From CAYJBP01 sp964368605 (GTDB lineage Bacteria > Bacillota > Dehalobacteriia > UBA4068), in contig CAYJBP010000128.1 of NCBI GenBank assembly GCA_964368605.1, forward strand, positions 1-5,841: a stretch of DNA of 5,841 bases, in the 5' to 3' direction. The translations under genes and the position numbers were made by a program. Below the pieces are notes generated by a model that was not told the DNA's origin, did not search any database, and worked only from the letters and a program-made list of their open reading frames with translations. Below, one piece after another: positions 1 through 3,678 of the stretch. Numbering within the stretch: the stretch's first letter is position 1; every line of letters begins with the position of its first letter.

Positions 1-521
1 GCTCTGCTGAAAGCCCGGCGCCTATTGCCGAAGCAGAAACAGCCGAAGCAGAAACCACTCCAATAGAAGATAGCTTAAATATAAACGCAGCACCGGCAAA
101 TATTATTACAGGTAAAGTCATCACAATAACCGAGCAAGACCTAACCATACAGCTTGCCGAAAATATGGGCAATAATCCCAATATGCCAATGCCTAATAAT
201 GATTCTGAGGCCGATAAACCGGAAAATGCCCCCAATGACGAAAGGCCAGAGCAGATAAACCCCGAAAATATGCCTCCGGATTCGGAAAACTTCGAGCGTC
301 CCGAGGACGCTCAGAGAGAATTTCCGGCAAACAATGGGGATAGGCAACCGCCAAATGGCACAAATAATACGGAAAATATAATCTTAACAGAGCAAACAAC
401 AACCTATACTCTAGCCGATAATTTGGATATCGCCGAAATAATGGCCGATATGTATATTAATATTATCCTAAATGAGGCAGGCGAGGTAGATCAAATAACA
501 ATTTTGGGCAATCAAGAATAA
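1..521 (+). CDS. Probable exported low-complexity protein, 3' part only
   Basis: The reading frame is open from the left edge (first full codon at 3) to the TAA at 519-521, giving 172 visible residues; the true start lies outside, and the internal ATG at 165 has no convincing Shine-Dalgarno. Visible parts in order: an Ala/Glu/Thr-rich stretch with a tandem AEAET repeat (residues 9-18), a short beta-type segment starting ITGKVITITEQDLTI (34-49), a linker of about 70 residues dominated by Asn, Pro, Glu and Asp (55-124), and a second beta-type segment ending in ILNEAGEVDQITIL (155-168). This layout, two GKV-x-T-I / G-x-V-x-x-I-x-I segments around a low-complexity linker, resembles small secreted or lipoprotein-type proteins of Bacillota similar to DUF5666 proteins. 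The family assignment is from memory and no catalytic residue is visible. Export is inferred, because any signal peptide would lie off the window. The gene precedes the two-component operon in the same direction but appears to be separated from it by a promoter. Confidence 0.7.
   Translation, partial: SAESPAPIAEAETAEAETTPIEDSLNINAAPANIITGKVITITEQDLTIQLAENMGNNPNMPMPNNDSEADKPENAPNDERPEQINPENMPPDSENFERPEDAQREFPANNGDRQPPNGTNNTENIILTEQTTTYTLADNLDIAEIMADMYINIILNEAGEVDQITILGNQE
27..56 (+). repeat. Two-copy 15-bp tandem repeat in coding sequence
   Basis: The unit GCCGAAGCAGAAACA occurs at 27-41 and again, with only its last base changed, at 42-56. It is in frame and encodes AEAET twice. It is a likely replication-slippage expansion of a disordered acidic segment. 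Confidence 0.85.
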
Positions 522-522
522 T

Positions 523-553
523 TTGCGCCATATCGCTAAAAATGTGTTATAAT
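523..553 (+). promoter_or_regulatory. Promoter of the response regulator/kinase operon
   Basis: A perfect extended -10, TGTTATAAT, lies at 545-553. The best -35 candidate is TTGCGC at 523-528 with a long 19-bp spacer, so recognition probably depends mainly on the extended -10. The expected transcription start near 560 leaves a leader of only about 12 nt, which consists almost entirely of the Shine-Dalgarno GAGGTGAT (561-568). No operator for autoregulation by the response regulator is obvious. Confidence 0.65.
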
Positions 554-571
554 TAAAGGCGAGGTGATACG

Positions 572-1267
572 ATGAAAAAAATATATATTGCCGAAGATGA
601 TAAAAATATTTTAGATATAATTATAACCCATTTAAGCCAAAACGGCTATCAAGTGCAGGGCTTTTCTGATGGAGAAGCCCTGCTTAACATGCATAAAAAA
701 GCCCCTTGCGATTTAATTATAACCGATATAATGATGCCCAAAATGAATGGTTATGATTTATGTAAAGAGATAAGAAAAGATAGCCTTATTCCATTGATTA
801 TGATTTCGGCCAATAATGATCAAGTTGATCGGATTTTAGGCCTGGAATTAGGAAGCGATGATTATATTGGCAAGCCCATTAATATGCGTGAACTAACCGT
901 AAAAGTAAAAAATGCCCTAAGAAGGATGGAGATAATGAGCGCCCCTCCTAGACTCTCATCTGTTTTAGTGCATCTGGATTTATCGCTTGATTTAGAAAGC
1001 AGAACCGCTTATATCAGCGATAAAATATTTGATATTACCGTAAAAGAATTTGATTTGCTGGAGCTTTTGCTAATTAATAAGAATAAGGCATTTTCCCGAG
1101 AAAATATTATCCGCAGTGTTTGGCAATACGATTTTGATGGCGATACCAGGCAGGTAGATCAGTTAATCAAAAGATTGCGCAAAAAAATGCTCTTAGCCAG
1201 CGCATTATGCGAGATAAAAACCGTATGGGGCTTTGGCTATAAAATAGGGGGCGACGATGAAAAGTAA
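572..1267 (+). CDS. OmpR/PhoB-family response regulator
   Basis: Cytoplasmic DNA-binding transcription regulator of 231 residues, the usual length for the family. The N-terminal receiver domain (about 2-117) has the acidic pair D9-D10, the phosphoacceptor D52 in TDIMMPKMNGYDLC, the switch residue S79 and the conserved K101 in DDYIGKP. The C-terminal winged helix-turn-helix (about 130-226) shows the family pattern: TVKEFDLLELLL, then DTRQVDQLIKRLRKKM, then IKTVWGFGYKI. The start is supported by an eight-base Shine-Dalgarno, GAGGTGAT, ending 3 nt before the ATG. Its last 11 bp overlap the histidine kinase gene, so the two are translationally coupled partners and the kinase is the expected phosphodonor. 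The sequence is VanR-like in general character, but the target genes cannot be deduced. A strong hairpin lies inside the coding region (655-683). Confidence 0.96.
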   Translation: MKKIYIAEDDKNILDIIITHLSQNGYQVQGFSDGEALLNMHKKAPCDLIITDIMMPKMNGYDLCKEIRKDSLIPLIMISANNDQVDRILGLELGSDDYIGKPINMRELTVKVKNALRRMEIMSAPPRLSSVLVHLDLSLDLESRTAYISDKIFDITVKEFDLLELLLINKNKAFSRENIIRSVWQYDFDGDTRQVDQLIKRLRKKMLLASALCEIKTVWGFGYKIGGDDEK

Positions 1268-2696
1268 AATTACCAAAAGGCTTATTTTTACTAATTTGCT
1301 AATTTTAGTGATAGCGCTTTTTTGCTTTTATCTTGTTTCGGTATATAATCTAAACTCGCAGGCTTTAGAACAAGCCGAGCAGCAAATTTTTGCCGAAAGC
1401 AGCACTATTATCGAGCGCACCATCAATACCCAAAATATGCTTACCAATATAGATATCCCCAATACGCCCAATACGCCCAACTTTAATAATGAAGCAAGAG
1501 GCCCCCAGCCTTTTAGTGTTCAACAAGATGCCTTTGTATTTCCCAGTCAGGACGAAAAAGTAAGTATTCATATTTACTGCGATTATGATCAGGCAACCGG
1601 CGAGTTGATTTTTCCCGAAGAAACATCGCTGTTTAGAAATCGCCTTAGGCTTGATCAAGAATCCAAACAAGAAATATCCGGCCTGGCAGCCGCCCGGCCC
1701 GAGACAATTAGCATCGATAATGAAAATTACCTGGTGCTTTTAAGCCCTTATACTACCGATGAGGGCCAAAAGGCGGTGGTTTCTTTATTGGCAATGCAAA
1801 GTATCAATACCTTAACAGTATCAAATATTATATCGTTTAGCTTGGTTTTTGCCTTGCTCATTGGCATATCATTTGCTATTATTTATCGGCAATCAATGCA
1901 AATTGCCGAACCATTAAAGCTGCTTACCAAAAGGGCCGAAAAATATGCAAATAATGATTTTTCGGAAAGCTTTGCCGTAAATACCGGCGATGAAATCGAA
2001 AGCCTCTCAATTAGCATTCAAGCCATGGTCGAAAATATTATCGGCCATGAAAAATCCCAAACAGCGCTTTTCAGAAATTTATCTCATGAACTTAAAACGC
2101 CACTTACAGCCATTAGTGGTTATGCCGAAAATATTCAAAATAATTATTATCAAGATCCAAATACACCCCTTAATATTATTCAAGAAGAATGCGCCAGGAT
2201 GAGGGATATTCTTGATAATTTAATTTTTTTAAGCAAAATAGATAGCGATGTCGAGAGTTTTTCTTATGCTCAAAGCAATATTGTCGATCTTGTAACTATG
2301 TCGATAGAAAAAATCGAGTCGATTGCTATTTTAAACGATATCGATATAATCTATAATCCACCTAAGGCCATAACTATTTCTTGTGATAAAGCAAAGCTGC
2401 TTAGAGCCTTTATCAACTTATTATCAAATGCGCTTAAGCATACCAAAGATTATGTGGAAGTTAAAATAGATCAAAATAGTCAGTTTATAACTATTACTAT
2501 TTTAGATAATGGCAGCGGTTTTGATAAGAGTAAAATGGATAAGCTATTTTTAACCACAACCGGCGAAACGGTTGACGGAAATGGTATTGGGCTGCTGATT
2601 GTTTATGAAATAATCAAAAAGCATAATGGCCAAATCGAAGTAAAAAACAGGCCTTTAGGCGGTGCCGAGGTAATTCTATCATTACCGATGGCATAA
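1257..2696 (+). CDS. Membrane sensor histidine kinase
   Basis: Transmembrane sensor kinase of 479 residues. Transmembrane segment 1 spans about 9-30, an extracytoplasmic sensor region about 31-189, and transmembrane segment 2 about 190-210. A HAMP-like linker follows (about 211-262), with the AEPL turn and a GDEIESLS segment. The HisKA domain carries the phosphoacceptor H277 in NLSHELKTPLTAISGY. The HATPase domain has the N box NLLSNALKH (387-395), the G1 box DNGSGF (417-422) and the G2 box GNGIGL (441-446), so the kinase looks catalytically complete. The sensor region contains an Asn/Pro-rich patch (about 64-78) with a tandem NTP motif and no recognised ligand-binding fold. The start ATG lies inside the end of the regulator gene, behind an AGGGGG-type ribosome site (1246-1251). 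The cognate partner is the regulator just upstream. The signal it senses is unknown; an envelope signal is likely from the topology. Confidence 0.95.
   Translation: MKSKITKRLIFTNLLILVIALFCFYLVSVYNLNSQALEQAEQQIFAESSTIIERTINTQNMLTNIDIPNTPNTPNFNNEARGPQPFSVQQDAFVFPSQDEKVSIHIYCDYDQATGELIFPEETSLFRNRLRLDQESKQEISGLAAARPETISIDNENYLVLLSPYTTDEGQKAVVSLLAMQSINTLTVSNIISFSLVFALLIGISFAIIYRQSMQIAEPLKLLTKRAEKYANNDFSESFAVNTGDEIESLSISIQAMVENIIGHEKSQTALFRNLSHELKTPLTAISGYAENIQNNYYQDPNTPLNIIQEECARMRDILDNLIFLSKIDSDVESFSYAQSNIVDLVTMSIEKIESIAILNDIDIIYNPPKAITISCDKAKLLRAFINLLSNALKHTKDYVEVKIDQNSQFITITILDNGSGFDKSKMDKLFLTTTGETVDGNGIGLLIVYEIIKKHNGQIEVKNRPLGGAEVILSLPMA
1461..1478 (+). repeat. Two-copy 9-bp tandem repeat in the kinase sensor region
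   Basis: AATACGCCC occurs twice head to tail (1461-1469, 1470-1478), in frame, encoding NTPNTP. It forms part of an Asn/Pro-rich patch in the extracytoplasmic domain. Confidence 0.8.
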
Positions 2697-2708
2697 TTAA
2701 CGGCTTTT

Positions 2709-2732
2709 TTAAAGCGGCATAGCTTTAATTTT
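2709..2732 (+). terminator. Probable intrinsic terminator after the kinase gene
   Basis: A 7-bp stem, TTAAAGC (2709-2715) with GCTTTAA (2722-2728) around a six-base loop, is followed by TTTT (2729-2732). It begins 13 bp after the kinase stop codon. The stem is short and AU-rich, so termination may be partial and some readthrough into the deformylase gene is possible. Confidence 0.5.
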
Positions 2733-2743
2733 ATGTTATTAAA

Positions 2744-2752
2744 TGCTATAAT
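2744..2752 (+). promoter_or_regulatory. Extended -10 promoter of the peptide deformylase gene
   Basis: TGCTATAAT matches the extended -10 consensus TGnTATAAT exactly. No good -35 hexamer lies 16-19 bp upstream, where the terminator hairpin sits instead. The predicted start near 2759 gives a leader of about 21 nt, so the deformylase has its own promoter rather than depending on the two-component operon. Confidence 0.7.
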
Positions 2753-2757
2753 ATAGT

Positions 2758-2809
2758 TAAAAGACGAAAAGAGATTGCCATGATAAGAGAAATAATAAAA
2801 GACGAAAAG
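2758..2809 (+). repeat. 14-bp direct repeat flanking the deformylase start codon
   Basis: TAAAAGACGAAAAG occurs at 2758-2771 and again at 2796-2809. The first copy begins at the predicted transcription start and runs to the weak Shine-Dalgarno; the second encodes part of residues 6-10 (IKDEK). Copies are 38 bp apart. Function unknown; a local duplication or chance in A-rich sequence are both possible. Confidence 0.6.
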
Positions 2810-3190
2810 TTTTTGGCAAAGAAAAGTATTGCCGCCAAACAAAGCGATTTGCCTATTGCCGCCGACCTGCTTGATACTTTAGCTGCCAATAAAGAGCATT
2901 GCGTGGGGCTTGCCGCCAATATGATTGGCGAGCTTAAGAACATTATTGTAGTGGACGATGCCGGGCAATATCTTATTATGCTAAACCCTGTGATTAAAAA
3001 ATGCAGTCAGCCCTTTACTGCCGAGGAGGGCTGTTTATCCCTTGCCGGTACTCGCATTACTAAAAGGTATCATAGTATACAAGTTGAATATCAAAATGAA
3101 AAAATGCAAAAACAAATCAAGACCTTTAAGGGCTTTACGGCGCAGATCATCCAGCACGAAATTGATCATTGTAAGGGGATTATCATATAA
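2780..3190 (+). CDS. def: Peptide deformylase, short clostridial-type variant
   Basis: Metalloenzyme that removes the N-formyl group from the initiator methionine of nascent proteins. It has 136 residues, shorter than the roughly 150-190 usual for the family. Motif 1 reads GLAANMIG (43-50), motif 2 EGCLSL (83-88) with metal ligand C85, and motif 3 QHEIDH (125-130) with ligands H126 and H130 and catalytic E127. Metal ligands and the general base are therefore intact. Motif 1 departs from the classical GxGLAAxQ: C41 stands at the first Gly and M48 at the Gln that helps form the oxyanion hole in the E. coli enzyme. This pattern is known to me from short deformylases of Clostridia, so it marks a subfamily rather than a damaged gene. 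The start fits family N-termini (MIREI); the ribosome site (GAG, 2771-2773) is weak. It has its own promoter and two terminators. A second, classical copy elsewhere in the genome is plausible. Confidence 0.93.
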   Translation: MIREIIKDEKFLAKKSIAAKQSDLPIAADLLDTLAANKEHCVGLAANMIGELKNIIVVDDAGQYLIMLNPVIKKCSQPFTAEEGCLSLAGTRITKRYHSIQVEYQNEKMQKQIKTFKGFTAQIIQHEIDHCKGIII

Positions 3191-3191
3191 C

Positions 3192-3224
3192 AAAACTACT
3201 GCTCAGCACTGGGCAGTAGTTTTT
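3192..3224 (+). terminator. Strong intrinsic terminator, potentially bidirectional
   Basis: AAAACTACTGCTCA (3192-3205) pairs with TGGGCAGTAGTTTT (3210-3223) as a 14-bp stem with one G-U pair and a GCAC loop, ending in a T run (3220-3224). It starts 2 nt after the deformylase stop codon. Because the stem opens with AAAA, the minus strand also shows a hairpin ending in TTTT, so it could stop transcription from either side. Confidence 0.92.
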
Positions 3225-3252
3225 GCGCTAACCGTTTGCGGTTAGGGCTTTT
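3225..3252 (+). terminator. Second tandem intrinsic terminator
   Basis: CTAACCG (3228-3234) pairs with CGGTTAG (3239-3245) around a TTTG loop. Beyond one G-G mismatch, two more pairs (3225-3226 with 3247-3248) extend the stem. The T run TTTT (3249-3252) follows. It sits directly behind the first terminator and would catch readthrough. Confidence 0.75.
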
Positions 3253-3556
3253 AATTATTTAAGGGATAATAAGGCCTACCCACCCAAGAAAGAGCAACCA
3301 ATAGCAATATCCGCCAATAAACATAAATAGCCCACAACCCAACTAACAACCGGCAGCAAAAGACTAAAATAATCCGGCTAACAATAGTTAATAATAACCT
3401 AAACAGCAAAATGGTCAAGACCATTCCCTACAAAATGCAAACAAATCAAAAATAGCCAAAGCTGGGCTGGGTTCGGATTATTAAGCAAAGCCAAATAGCG
3501 AAACCTAAATCCCAATTATTAGTTATTAAAAAAAATAAAATTTTTTAAAAAAATCC
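3253..3556. other. Intergenic region, CA-rich, no convincing gene
   Basis: The + strand is rich in C and A and poor in G and T to about 3500, unlike the flanking genes, and then turns into almost pure A/T. No tRNA, rRNA or recognised riboswitch was found. On the minus strand, an ORF runs from an ATG at 3424-3422 to a TAA at 3253-3251. It encodes 57 residues, strongly hydrophobic with five Arg, beginning MVLTILLFRLLLTIV. Its Arg codons are only AGG and CGG, it has no well-spaced Shine-Dalgarno for that ATG, and no minus-strand promoter is clear. I therefore do not call it a gene, although the terminators beyond its 3' end would serve it. A palindrome lies at 3410-3425. Confidence 0.6.
3410..3425. 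promoter_or_regulatory. Operator-like palindrome, GntR/DasR-type sequence
   Basis: AATGGTC (3410-3416) and GACCATT (3419-3425) are perfect inverted repeats separated by AA. The core TGGTCaaGACCA differs from the TGGTCTAGACCA consensus recalled for DasR/NagR-type GntR regulators only at a central base. It lies about 150 bp upstream of the ftsH -10 and over the start of the doubtful minus-strand ORF. No GntR gene is in the window, so binding is inference only. Confidence 0.35.
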
Positions 3557-3585
3557 TTTTAAAAATGTAAAAATTATGGTAGAAT
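3523..3585 (+). promoter_or_regulatory. ftsH promoter with upstream A/T tracts
   Basis: TGGTAGAAT at 3577-3585 is an extended -10 with one mismatch in the hexamer. The -35 position (3557-3562, TTTTAA) is weak. From 3523 to 3576 the sequence is almost entirely A and T in runs, which suits an UP element or intrinsic curvature that would compensate for the weak -35. The predicted start near 3592 gives a leader of about 87 nt to the TTG start. No CtsR or CIRCE heat-shock box was found. Confidence 0.6.
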
Positions 3586-3594
3586 AATGTATTA

Positions 3595-3640
3595 GGTATA
3601 GTTTTAAATTTTTAGCAGGTTTTTAGGGCTAAACTATACC
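3595..3640 (+). promoter_or_regulatory. Inverted repeat / hairpin in the ftsH leader
   Basis: GGTATAGTTT (3595-3604) pairs perfectly with AAACTATACC (3631-3640), a 10-bp stem closing a 26-base loop at the very 5' end of the predicted transcript. An alternative inner stem, TTTAGC (3611-3616) with GCTAAA (3628-3633), competes for the upper part of that stem. It may be an mRNA stability or control element, or a DNA operator overlapping the start site. It lies 24 bases before the ribosome site and does not cover it. Confidence 0.5.
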
Positions 3641-3664
3641 GTTAATTGAATGGCTTTGAGCCTG

Positions 3665-3671
3665 AAAGGAG
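3665..3671 (+). promoter_or_regulatory. Ribosome binding site deciding the ftsH start
   Basis: AAAGGAG is followed by 7 nt and then the in-frame TTG at 3679, the ideal distance. The upstream in-frame TTG at 3646 has no ribosome site. The ATG at 3675 is only 3 nt away and out of frame, opening a 27-codon reading frame that ends at 3758. Confidence 0.8.
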
Positions 3672-3678
3672 ACCATGC

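Noticed and set aside
165..167. ATG as the start of the first protein
   Set aside because: The frame continues open and protein-like to the left edge, and there is no Shine-Dalgarno before this ATG, so it is an internal Met.
195..202. Walker A Cys variant (GPPGCGKT, residues 195-202 of FtsH) as a sign of altered activity
   Set aside because: The residue is a tolerated position of the P-loop and all other catalytic motifs are intact. Numbers given are protein residues.
141..402. Two minus-strand ORFs opposite the Asn/Pro/Glu-rich linker
   Set aside because: They mirror a biased coding sequence, have no ribosome site or recognisable motif, and overlap the well-supported + frame that runs open from the window edge.
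1365..1670. Minus-strand ORF of 101 codons opposite the kinase sensor region
   Set aside because: It lies wholly within the kinase gene, has no promoter or ribosome site and no recognised domain.
2603..2943. Minus-strand ORFs across the kinase end and deformylase start
   Set aside because: They cross the terminator and promoter of the + strand genes and their sequences show no family motif.
3042..3245. Plus-strand ORF overlapping the deformylase end and both terminators
   Set aside because: It is out of frame with the intact deformylase motifs and runs through the terminator hairpins.
3459..3472. GGTTCG-like stretch resembling a tRNA T-arm
   Set aside because: No matching T-stem, anticodon arm or acceptor stem could be paired around it.
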